Shown: positions 8,037-19,937, numbered from the stretch's first letter. The stretch is 64,000 nt of DNA from Chloroflexi bacterium AL-N1 (GCA_013122435.1 WYDT01000005.1:353434-417433), one strand, 5' to 3'. The notes: generated by a model not told the origin, from the sequence alone. A program made the numbers and translations.

Positions 8037-11000
8037 GCTACATATCTTTCGACTCGCTACAGAGTACTGAAACAACACGATACGTGGTGTCGCGCACCCC
8101 AGAACACGGCTACATATCTTTCGACTCGCTACAGAGTACTGAAACCGCATAGGTAACTGATAGTTTGGGTTCATTGCTTGGGCTACATATCTTTCGACTC
8201 GCTACAGAGTACTGAAACTCTGTAAGGCGGTGAGCAGTCGTCGGACCTGAGCGCGCTACATATCTTTCGACTCGCTACAGAGTACTGAAACTCCACGATC
8301 CACTGGGGTTTCTCGAAACGATCAAGCTACATATCTTTCGACTCGCTACAGAGTACTGAAACTTCGGGAACTCATCGTCTTCTACGTCACCTGTGAGGGC
8401 TACATATCTTTCGACTCGCTACAGAGTACTGAAACTTTATGGGCGGCGCGCATTCGGCGCTCAATTAATTTGCTACATATCTTTCGACTCGCTACAGAGT
8501 ACTGAAACAAGAGAAAAGGGGCACCGTAAGAAGCGGTTTGAGGGCTACATATCTTTCGACTCGCTACAGAGTACTGAAACCGCTGTTCCGGAGCCTCTCG
8601 GTTCGCTTGTCGACGGCTACATATCTTTCGACTCGCTACAGAGTACTGAAACTTGGTATCAGTTGATTGAAGAATCAGATGCCACACGGCTACATATCTT
8701 TCGACTCGCTACAGAGTACTGAAACTTCGGGAACTCATCGTCTTCTACGTCACCTGTGAGGCTACATATCTTTCGACTCGCTACAGAGTACTGAAACTTA
8801 TTCAGGACCTGAAAGAAGACTACAAAGCCAGCGCTACATATCTTTCGACTCGCTACAGAGTACTGAAACAGATAACACTTGTGGAGTCTGGCGGGTCGTT
8901 GGACGCTACATATCTTTCGACTCGCTACAGAGTACTGAAACATTGTGCAAGGCATTTTGATATAATAGACTAAAGAAGCTACATATCTTTCGACTCGCTA
9001 CAGAGTACTGAAACTTTGTTAGGGGTACCGTATAACCACACGTTACCAGGCTACATATCTTTCGACTCGCTACAGAGTACTGAAACAATGTTACAACACA
9101 AACACTACACACAAATCAAGAGAGCTACATATCTTTCGACTCGCTACAGAGTACTGAAACTGGTCCTGGAGTTGAAGGCTAAAGCAAGGAAGAAGCTACA
9201 TATCTTTCGACTCGCTACAGAGTACTGAAACTCGTCTCCGGCGTGCTGAGGGCGATTTGTACCGCAGGCTACATATCTTTCGACTCGCTACAGAGTACTG
9301 AAACCAGAAGCAGGTGATCCCAATTTGGGATCACCTCACGCTACATATCTTTCGACTCGCTACAGAGTACTGAAACATGTTAGTGATGACGAAGCCGACG
9401 CGTTAGGCGTCGGCTACATATCTTTCGACTCGCTACAGAGTACTGAAACTTGACATCCAGTTCTGTGGACCTGTACTGGACTCGCTACATATCTTTCGAC
9501 TCGCTACAGAGTACTGAAACTCTGGACCACCACTTATCCGCGTCGTTCCATTTGGCTACATATCTTTCGACTCGCTACAGAGTACTGAAACGCAAAGTTC
9601 ATGGTTTTATCACCATACAATGTCAAGCTACATATCTTTCGACTCGCTACAGAGTACTGAAACGTGCCTACGACACCGAAGGACTCGAAGCCGCGCAGTG
9701 CTACATATCTTTCGACTCGCTACAGAGTACTGAAACCTTGTTGATATGTGGATTCCATGTGTAGGTGCACCAGCTACATATCTTTCGACTCGCTACAGAG
9801 TACTGAAACTGTATCGGCAATATTACTATGTCACGAATTTTGAAGCTACATATCTTTCGACTCGCTACAGAGTACTGAAACGATGAATTAATACTCGTAG
9901 AAGTCAATACACGACCAGCTACATATCTTTCGACTCGCTACAGAGTACTGAAACTTACTCATGACGTGCCTCGCTGTGTGCGATAGAGTGGCTACATATC
10001 TTTCGACTCGCTACAGAGTACTGAAACACTTTGAGCGTCGTCGGTCCGGTCGTCATGAAGTTGCTACATATCTTTCGACTCGCTACAGAGTACTGAAACG
10101 CGCAGATCGATATGGAATCTATGAGTGATGCAGAGCTACATATCTTTCGACTCGCTACAGAGTACTGAAACAGTGAGGAGTAATAACTATGAATGAAAAT
10201 TCACTCTGCTACATATCTTTCGACTCGCTACAGAGTACTGAAACACGCCCAGAACGCTGCATCAGCTAAGTCAAATGGGCTACATATCTTTCGACTCGCT
10301 ACAGAGTACTGAAACCTGAATATGTCATCCAGTTCGGCGCGACTGTCGTCAGCTACATATCTTTCGACTCGCTACAGAGTACTGAAACTGCTCACGTGTT
10401 GGAGGGAATTGAACGTGCTTACGGCTACATATCTTTCGACTCGCTACAGAGTACTGAAACTTACATTGATGGCATGCTTCACAGGTTCCTCAGCGAGCTA
10501 CATATCTTTCGACTCGCTACAGAGTACTGAAACATGATCATCGTCACATGGCGCGTAGATGAAAGTGGGCTACATATCTTTCGACTCGCTACAGAGTACT
10601 GAAACGTGACAATGGGGGTATCAGCGCCCGCAACGTTGACGCTACATATCTTTCGACTCGCTACAGAGTACTGAAACCTGCGGCGTCGTACAGTGCCTGA
10701 GCCATGTCGTTGAGCTACATATCTTTCGACTCGCTACAGAGTACTGAAACACAAGAACTCGATGGACAAGGACGGGTACGGAGAAGCTACATATCTTTCG
10801 ACTCGCTACAGAGTACTGAAACAATGCTACATCACAAACATCGCGCACAAATTAAGAGCTACATATCTTTCGACTCGCTACAGAGTACTGAAACTACAAC
10901 ATAGACCTCGCTGTTGCGGCTGTTTTAGGGCTACATATCTTTCGACTCGCTACAGAGTACTGAAACCTAGTCTCCTCGGGTTTGAGAGCGTAGGCCAGAA

Positions 11001-14000
11001 GGCTACATATCTTTCGACTCGCTACAGAGTACTGAAACGTGTCGACAGGCGTAATAGCCACCGTATGGCGCGGCTACATATCTTTCGACTCGCTACAGAG
11101 TACTGAAACAGTAAAAAAGCGGCTATCATCTCCGCCATACAGAAAGCTACATATCTTTCGACTCGCTACAGAGTACTGAAACCAGAGTAGGATATAGTGG
11201 TAGAAATGAAAAGGCGCGCTACATATCTTTCGACTCGCTACAGAGTACTGAAACCTTTTGGTGGACAGACCGTGCGGGGGCCAGACTACGCTACATATCT
11301 TTCGACTCGCTACAGAGTACTGAAACGCACGTTCCAGAGCAATCTGGCCACAAGATATACCAGCTACATATCTTTCGACTCGCTACAGAGTACTGAAACG
11401 TTAGGACGCGGTAGCCAAGCATTTTCGGGCTGAAGCTACATATCTTTCGACTCGCTACAGAGTACTGAAACGCAAACATCTGGTAACCCCGCATGAGTAG
11501 TTCCATAGCTACATATCTTTCGACTCGCTACAGAGTACTGAAACAGGGTAGAAATTGAGGGCATTAGTTCTTCCTTGCTTTGCTACATATCTTTCGACTC
11601 GCTACAGAGTACTGAAACACAATCCACAATGTCGATAAGCAATTCCAGCGCTACGCTACATATCTTTCGACTCGCTACAGAGTACTGAAACGTGATAACA
11701 CTCAATTCGACTGCAACCGTGGAACGGCTACATATCTTTCGACTCGCTACAGAGTACTGAAACATCAGGGGAAAGAAGTGTTTCTCAAGTACTACATGCT
11801 ACATATCTTTCGACTCGCTACAGAGTACTGAAACGGTATCATCAAAAACCTCCTAGAGCGCCTGTGTCTAGCTACATATCTTTCGACTCGCTACAGAGTA
11901 CTGAAACACCGCAAACGCATCTGCACTGTGCTCTGTCCATTGGCTACATATCTTTCGACTCGCTACAGAGTACTGAAACAGTTGTAGAGAGATTTCATAG
12001 CGTGGGTATTGGTGGGCTACATATCTTTCGACTCGCTACAGAGTACTGAAACACATTCCTCATTCTTGAATACGCAGGAGTTTTGGGCTACATATCTTTC
12101 GACTCGCTACAGAGTACTGAAACATGGTCAGGGCAAGCCATAGGACGTAGGCTTGCCGCTACATATCTTTCGACTCGCTACAGAGTACTGAAACGAAAGT
12201 ATTAGCACACAGATGTGCGCTAATTTTTGTGCTACATATCTTTCGACTCGCTACAGAGTACTGAAACTTGTGGTGTTCAGCTTCAAAACGTGCCCAAACT
12301 TACGGCTACATATCTTTCGACTCGCTACAGAGTACTGAAACGATGGGACATCGTTTGGTGTCTTTTGTCGGCGAAAGCTACATATCTTTCGACTCGCTAC
12401 AGAGTACTGAAACTGACGGAATAAAGGTAATCAAGCAACAAGGAATAAGCTACATATCTTTCGACTCGCTACAGAGTACTGAAACTCAACACTCGCTTTG
12501 GGTAGGCGTAAATAGCCTGTGGCTACATATCTTTCGACTCGCTACAGAGTACTGAAACATAATGGCACAGGGACACGCAAAGGCTCAGATGCAGCTACAT
12601 ATCTTTCGACTCGCTACAGAGTACTGAAACACGCAAAGCGATCTCCTATGCCATCGGCAAACAGGCTACATATCTTTCGACTCGCTACAGAGTACTGAAA
12701 CTCACTGGTGATAATGCCGAGTCCGCTATAGGCAACGCTACATATCTTTCGACTCGCTACAGAGTACTGAAACGTGGCACTTGCCACACCACCACCTTGC
12801 GCGAGTGGCTACATATCTTTCGACTCGCTACAGAGTACTGAAACATCTCTTCCGCAATCGCAATCCAGTCCGTGCCAAGCTACATATCTTTCGACTCGCT
12901 ACAGAGTACTGAAACCCGCCTGCCCATACGGACAGAGTTTCACGACAGATGCTACATATCTTTCGACTCGCTACAGAGTACTGAAACTACTGGTTCGCTG
13001 GATGTCTCTCCTAAACTGCTCGAGCTACATATCTTTCGACTCGCTACAGAGTACTGAAACTCGACGTAGGCACCCACGATTGACTCCAGCGTGACGAGGC
13101 TACATATCTTTCGACTCGCTACAGAGTACTGAAACTTCAGAATGTCGGTTTCTCTGAACGGGTGCGGCACGGCTACATATCTTTCGACTCGCTACAGAGT
13201 ACTGAAACAGAAAAAGCGCGGTCGACAGAGTCCGCGCCAGATCTGCTACATATCTTTCGACTCGCTACAGAGTACTGAAACTGAATTTGTTATAGCGCTT
13301 GGCCCGTTCGACAAGGGCTACATATCTTTCGACTCGCTACAGAGTACTGAAACGATAACAGGATTATCAGGTAATTATCAGGTTGATAGCTACATATCTT
13401 TCGACTCGCTACAGAGTACTGAAACATCTGATTTTGTTCACGTCGTAGGCGTTGAAATATCGGCTACATATCTTTCGACTCGCTACAGAGTACTGAAACT
13501 CCGCCAGAGATGCTAGAACTGGGGGAGGAATAATTGCTACATATCTTTCGACTCGCTACAGAGTACTGAAACTTTTCCAGAGCGGGCAACTCAGGCAGAT
13601 AATCTAGCTACATATCTTTCGACTCGCTACAGAGTACTGAAACAACGATAGGAGCGATGTTTCCTGATGAAGTCAAAGCTACATATCTTTCGACTCGCTA
13701 CAGAGTACTGAAACTTATCTAAGACACGCGCTAGCTGGATGACAGCCGATGCTACATATCTTTCGACTCGCTACAGAGTACTGAAACAACTTGGCAAGCT
13801 GGGCGCTCGTGCTTACCGCGAGCTACATATCTTTCGACTCGCTACAGAGTACTGAAACAGCTCATGCATACGTCCGCGCAACTCAGCCGCGCTAGCTACA
13901 TATCTTTCGACTCGCTACAGAGTACTGAAACGGCGCTATGTGGCCGTGGGTATAACGTGGTTATAGGCTACATATCTTTCGACTCGCTACAGAGTACTGA

Positions 14001-17000
14001 AACTCTCGCTCTCGTTGCTGGCGGCTGGGACGCCAGCAGCTACATATCTTTCGACTCGCTACAGAGTACTGAAACTGTTGTGGTCGTTGAGGTGGAAATA
14101 AGAGAAAGTGCTACATATCTTTCGACTCGCTACAGAGTACTGAAACTTATACTATCCCGTAGCTGTTTGATGGCGTCTACTTGCTACATATCTTTCGACT
14201 CGCTACAGAGTACTGAAACAATGGGAAGTCCAGGGGCTCGTTGTTCTTATTAAGGCTACATATCTTTCGACTCGCTACAGAGTACTGAAACAACAGTCCC
14301 AGTGAGGCCAAAGCGGTGCTGAAAATATGCTACATATCTTTCGACTCGCTACAGAGTACTGAAACCGAGGTGGGGCGGGAGTATCGACACGGCACCAAGA
14401 GCTACATATCTTTCGACTCGCTACAGAGTACTGAAACCTAACGCCACTTGCCCCGATGGGTTCATTATCCAGGCTACATATCTTTCGACTCGCTACAGAG
14501 TACTGAAACCTCTTCAAACTCATCTGGATACTCTGAGGTAAAAAGCTACATATCTTTCGACTCGCTACAGAGTACTGAAACCGCAGACCATGCCCTTTCG
14601 GGTAATTACCCGAACAGCTACATATCTTTCGACTCGCTACAGAGTACTGAAACTCATCGTCGGAACTGGCGAGGGGACCAGGTACGTCAGGCTACATATC
14701 TTTCGACTCGCTACAGAGTACTGAAACTATGAAAGAACTGGAACAATTTCTTAACATTGGAGCTACATATCTTTCGACTCGCTACAGAGTACTGAAACGT
14801 CTCTGCCGATATAGTTGTATTGTCTTGGCATTGGCTACATATCTTTCGACTCGCTACAGAGTACTGAAACACGGGAAGCTGGAAGCCCTCTGGCACCGCG
14901 TGAGATGCTACATATCTTTCGACTCGCTACAGAGTACTGAAACTGAGACAGGCTATATCAGCCACAGCACAGCCGCTACATATCTTTCGACTCGCTACAG
15001 AGTACTGAAACCGCGTAGGCATGGCCGCGTCTGGTGCCAAGCGGAGCTACATATCTTTCGACTCGCTACAGAGTACTGAAACCGGGTGCGGCACCCTGGT
15101 ATCAAAGCGCGGCGGTGGGCTACATATCTTTCGACTCGCTACAGAGTACTGAAACTCCACATAGAAGGATGCGTTGGGGTCCCAATCACGTGCTACATAT
15201 CTTTCGACTCGCTACAGAGTACTGAAACTTGAAGGCGTACTGGAGGGTATTGCAACCAAAATGGCTACATATCTTTCGACTCGCTACAGAGTACTGAAAC
15301 CTGAGTCAATAGGGCCGGATCTTCGCAATTATCGAAGGCTACATATCTTTCGACTCGCTACAGAGTACTGAAACTGTAGAAAGTTGGAATTTTCATCGGG
15401 ATCGATTTTTGCTACATATCTTTCGACTCGCTACAGAGTACTGAAACCTATCGACCGGATAACCGACTCATCGCGTAAGTCAGCTACATATCTTTCGACT
15501 CGCTACAGAGTACTGAAACGCGGTATAGCCGGCAAATCGAGAATGTCATAGGGTGCTACATATCTTTCGACTCGCTACAGAGTACTGAAACTTGAGCACG
15601 AACGAGACGCCGCTATCTACATTGCTGAGCTACATATCTTTCGACTCGCTACAGAGTACTGAAACTTGAGTCTCTGCCAGTCATGGCCATATACCTTTCT
15701 GTGCTACATATCTTTCGACTCGCTACAGAGTACTGAAACCTTGGTGCCGCGTGCGCTCCCCAACAACGCTTTGGGCTACATATCTTTCGACTCGCTACAG
15801 AGTACTGAAACACAGTGCTGGGCCACCATGACGGACGACGACCGTTTGCTACATATCTTTCGACTCGCTACAGAGTACTGAAACTGGTCTACTCGGACGG
15901 AGCATTGCGCTCCAGCAGGAGCTACATATCTTTCGACTCGCTACAGAGTACTGAAACACAGAGGCACTCAATGTAGGCGTTAATATCGCCAAGCTACATA
16001 TCTTTCGACTCGCTACAGAGTACTGAAACGCTGTATCGACATACCAGATATATGACCACTTATAAGCTACATATCTTTCGACTCGCTACAGAGTACTGAA
16101 ACCGAGACCTTGCTGACGACTTTCGAAATTCTTCACGGCTACATATCTTTCGACTCGCTACAGAGTACTGAAACTACATTCTCATTCAAGATACGAAGCA
16201 CAAAGAAGAGCTACATATCTTTCGACTCGCTACAGAGTACTGAAACCTAAATCCTAAATCGTCTTTGTTGATATATAGAGGAGCTACATATCTTTCGACT
16301 CGCTACAGAGTACTGAAACCACAGTATACGACGCAAGACAATCAAAAGGTTATTGGCTACATATCTTTCGACTCGCTACAGAGTACTGAAACTGCGATGT
16401 ATTCTGTCTGTGCTCTTACATACTCCTGCTACATATCTTTCGACTCGCTACAGAGTACTGAAACTCGGCATGATCTGAAAGCCGAGTCGCCCTTCTTGGA
16501 GCTACATATCTTTCGACTCGCTACAGAGTACTGAAACATCTTTTCAAGTGCAGACTGAGCATCATACAACTCAAGCTACATATCTTTCGACTCGCTACAG
16601 AGTACTGAAACATTACCAAAGTCCAAGCCGGAACCGCCGCAGGTGCGCTACATATCTTTCGACTCGCTACAGAGTACTGAAACCCGATCTCGGCGGACTG
16701 AAACTCGAATGGGAAGGGCTACATATCTTTCGACTCGCTACAGAGTACTGAAACCCAGATACCGTTCAGCGCTTCGCGGATCTGGTTTAGCTACATATCT
16801 TTCGACTCGCTACAGAGTACTGAAACGTGCGGCACCACGGGCGCACTGGCGATGAAACTGTTGCTACATATCTTTCGACTCGCTACAGAGTACTGAAACT
16901 TGAGGAGACCAATAGTTGGGTTTGGTCTACACCTGCTACATATCTTTCGACTCGCTACAGAGTACTGAAACTTTTAAAATCATGAATAGTAGGGTAGTGT

Positions 17001-19011
17001 TCTATAAGCTACATATCTTTCGACTCGCTACAGAGTACTGAAACTTGAGGAGACCAATAGTTGGGTTTGGTCTACACCTGCTACATATCTTTCGACTCGC
17101 TACAGAGTACTGAAACTGTCTGTTGTATAACGCTGGTACAGCAAGATCTACCAGCTACATATCTTTCGACTCGCTACAGAGTACTGAAACATGATCCCAC
17201 GGCGCCAACCGATCCGATCTGAGGGGCTACATATCTTTCGACTCGCTACAGAGTACTGAAACTACATAACCATCTTGTTTTAGTTTTAACATTTGTGAGC
17301 TACATATCTTTCGACTCGCTACAGAGTACTGAAACTGTACATATGTACGCTCTCTGACTAAAACACGAATAAGCTACATATCTTTCGACTCGCTACAGAG
17401 TACTGAAACTCCTGGACCAGATCCTCATCCGTACTCTTCTGGTGGCTACATATCTTTCGACTCGCTACAGAGTACTGAAACATGGTCGCACAGATGTTGG
17501 GCTTGTTCTAAGAAATGCTACATATCTTTCGACTCGCTACAGAGTACTGAAACTCGTGAGCGCTGGAGCCAGTGCGTATTCGCCGCGTTGCTACATATCT
17601 TTCGACTCGCTACAGAGTACTGAAACACAGACGGGTAGAATGATAGGCGTCGCACGTGAGCGGGCTACATATCTTTCGACTCGCTACAGAGTACTGAAAC
17701 TATTGTACTGGTTTGGTGGGAAAGTGCAAGAGGGCGGCTACATATCTTTCGACTCGCTACAGAGTACTGAAACTATGCCATAGCAAATACACACTATCAG
17801 CTTACTAAGTGCTACATATCTTTCGACTCGCTACAGAGTACTGAAACTTTACTAAAAAAACCTACAGGTCTAGTATATACTAGGCTACATATCTTTCGAC
17901 TCGCTACAGAGTACTGAAACTGGACCTCACGCCACACATGACGCGCCTGGTCCTGGCGCTACATATCTTTCGACTCGCTACAGAGTACTGAAACGTTTGA
18001 AATAATCCAGGTCGATCAGGAACACCCCGACGCTACATATCTTTCGACTCGCTACAGAGTACTGAAACAACGTTCAGCATGTTTATCATAGCTAATGTAT
18101 GTCCTACATATCTTTCGACTCGCCACAGAGTACTGAAACTTATCAAGTGGTGTGTGGATCAGGGCTATTTAGTGCTACATATCTTTCGACTCGCCACAGA
18201 GTACTGAAACCTGGCTAGCCTACTACGTACCATCTAAAAACATGTTGGCTACATATCTTTCGACTCGCCACAGAGTACTGAAACGTTATTGGTTGATGTG
18301 ATGGTCGATGGACGCATTACGCTACATATCTTTCGACTCGCCACAGAGTACTGAAACTGCCCCAGATGCCGTTGAGTGCGTCACGGATCTGGTGCTACAT
18401 ATCTTTCGACTCGCCACAGAGTACTGAAACACGGCATGATGGCCTCAATGCAGGGACGCGAAGATGCTACATATCTTTCGACTCGCCACAGAGTACTGAA
18501 ACTGCCCCAGATGCCGTTGAGTGCGTCACGGATCTGGTGCTACATATCTTTCGACTCGCCACAGAGTACTGAAACACGGCATGATGGCCTCAATGCAGGG
18601 ACGCGAAGATGCTACATATCTTTCGACTCGCCACAGAGTACTGAAACTGCCCCAGATGCCGTTGAGTGCGTCACGGATCTGGTGCTACATATCTTTCGAC
18701 TCGCCACAGAGTACTGAAACTACTCCAGCCGGAGTATATACACAAAATGACTACAGCTACATATCTTTCGACTCGCCACAGAGTACTGAAACAACGTTCA
18801 GCATGTTTATCATAGCTAATGTATGTCCTACATATCTTTCGACTCGCCACAGAGTACTGAAACATACGCAATAATCATAACTATTACCTTTCTTGAGAGA
18901 GGCTACATATCTTTCGACTCGCCACAGAGTACTGAAACTACTCCAGCCGGAGTATATACACAAAATGACTACAGCTACATATCTTTCGACTCGCCACAGA
19001 GTACTGGAAAC
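8037..19011 (+). CRISPR. CRISPR array, 152 repeats and 151 spacers
   Basis: A 37-base direct repeat beginning GCTACATATC, with middle TTTCGACTCGCTACAGA and end GTACTGAAAC, recurs with a period of about 72 bases. Locating every copy gave 152 repeats (first at 8037, last at 18974) and 151 spacers of 34-38 bases, mostly 35-36. Repeats 1-139 are essentially invariant. Repeats 140-152 share CGCTACAG to CGCCACAG, and the final copy has an inserted G (38 bases), marking the trailer end. The GAAAC terminus and 37/35 geometry suggest a type I or III system, but the subtype cannot be assigned because no cas gene occurs in the 7 kb to the left or 45 kb to the right. The repeat has only a weak internal dyad (CAGAGTACTG). 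Open frames through the repeats are artefacts. Confidence 0.98.
18103..19011 (+). repeat. Trailer-end block of variant repeats with duplicated spacers
   Basis: The last 13 repeats all carry the T-to-C change in the second CTACAG motif. Spacers here are shuffled. Writing A for 18358-18393, B for 18431-18465, C for 18721-18755 and D for 18793-18826, the order from 18069 is D, three unique, A, B, A, B, A, C, D, one unique, C. Spacer copies look identical. The repeats following both D copies (18103 and 18827) also share the same first-base change (CCTACA instead of GCTACA), so these are segmental copies and not new acquisitions. Confidence 0.9.
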
Positions 19012-19014
19012 CGA

Positions 19015-19079
19015 CCTTCGACAAGCTCATGCACCATGAGGCCAGCACGACTCAAAGCTTGCCCTGAGCTTGTCGAAGG
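19015..19079. repeat. Inverted repeat abutting the array
   Basis: CCTTCGACAAGCTCA (19015-19029) is perfectly complementary to TGAGCTTGTCGAAGG (19065-19079), a 15-bp stem around a 35-base loop. The arm sequence resembles a short interspersed repeat seen between genes in many bacterial genomes (from general knowledge, not checked). It begins four bases after the last CRISPR repeat and has no T-run, so it is more likely a mobile or repetitive hairpin than a simple terminator. Confidence 0.6.
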
Positions 19080-19188
19080 GCTATCGTGCGACTCGCTTGA
19101 GCGTATTCCGTGAAACAGAGGCTTGAATTCCTGGTGTGGTAGCCCTACCAACGATGATTCGATAGTTTCCAGAAACTAAGGGTCTCCA

Positions 19189-19668
19189 TTAGTGATAGCC
19201 GGCCAACGCTATCGCGAAGGCGATGCAGGACAGCGCACCGATCAGGAAGCGTGCCACGTTTAGCCTGAACCAGTGCATGCGTTTGCGTTCCCAATCAGCC
19301 ATCGGTTGGTCAGTTCGCCAGATCATGATTTTGTCATACCATGGTTCATTACCAAACCGGGAGACTAAAATGGGTCCAACGACAAACAGTACCAATCCAA
19401 GTACCATCCAGAAAAATACTGATGCATTGGCGGAACTGCTCAACAAGAATAAGGTCAGACTTGCAGAGCCTAGTGGAATGAGTAACAGTGCCCAGATGAT
19501 TGACGATTTGCGTCCTGCAACGATAATGCCCTGCATAATCTGTGTATATGTGGCATAATCCAGCTGATTTAACACCCGCTGAATCACACCAAGCATTGCT
19601 GCGATGACACCAACAAAGAAGCTTGCGGTCACAACAGTAACCATCAACGTGATTTCGATTACACTCAT
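19189..19668 (-). CDS. DUF1772-like (anthrone oxygenase family) membrane protein
   Basis: The protein has 159 residues with four hydrophobic segments (about 5-27, 58-80, 82-102 and 137-157). It ends with the W-x-R-x-N-x-x-R pattern (HWFRLNVARFLIG) typical of DUF1772/anthrone-oxygenase-like small membrane proteins. Function in this family is mostly unknown; a few fungal members oxidise anthrones without cofactors. AAAGGA precedes the ATG. It is transcribed divergently from the TetR gene at 19938, the usual arrangement for a regulator and its target, so control by that TetR protein is a reasonable inference. Confidence 0.65.
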   Translation of the reverse strand: MSVIEITLMVTVVTASFFVGVIAAMLGVIQRVLNQLDYATYTQIMQGIIVAGRKSSIIWALLLIPLGSASLTLFLLSSSANASVFFWMVLGLVLFVVGPILVSRFGNEPWYDKIMIWRTDQPMADWERKRMHWFRLNVARFLIGALSCIAFAIALAGYH

Positions 19669-19937
19669 CTTTTTTCCTTTCTTCTGCCAAATAAGTCACA
19701 CAATGTCTTCCACGACCAAGCCAAACAATATATCGAACAGCATCAACCAGTAACATAAGTGTGATACTCGAAGAAAACCGTCAGATCACCGGTGCGGTGC
19801 TGCTTGGCCTGAATGGGTTAGCTGCCAGTTGTTGCTTAACGTGATCTATGTTGTTACAATCAGTGTAGATGAGATCGAATGGCTGGGTCAACAAACAGAT
19901 TCGCCGATACGCTGCATAAGCAACAGGAGCACCATAC

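Noticed and set aside
8393..18874. Dozens of open frames inside the array with repeating YISFDSLQSTET, ATYLSTRYRVLK or FQYSVASRKICS peptides
   Set aside because: These are translations of the CRISPR repeat in different frames. They have no ribosome sites and no non-repeat protein content.
19015..19079. Insertion-sequence terminal repeats beside the array
   Set aside because: Only a short hairpin is present, with no transposase or target duplication, so it is called an intergenic repeat.
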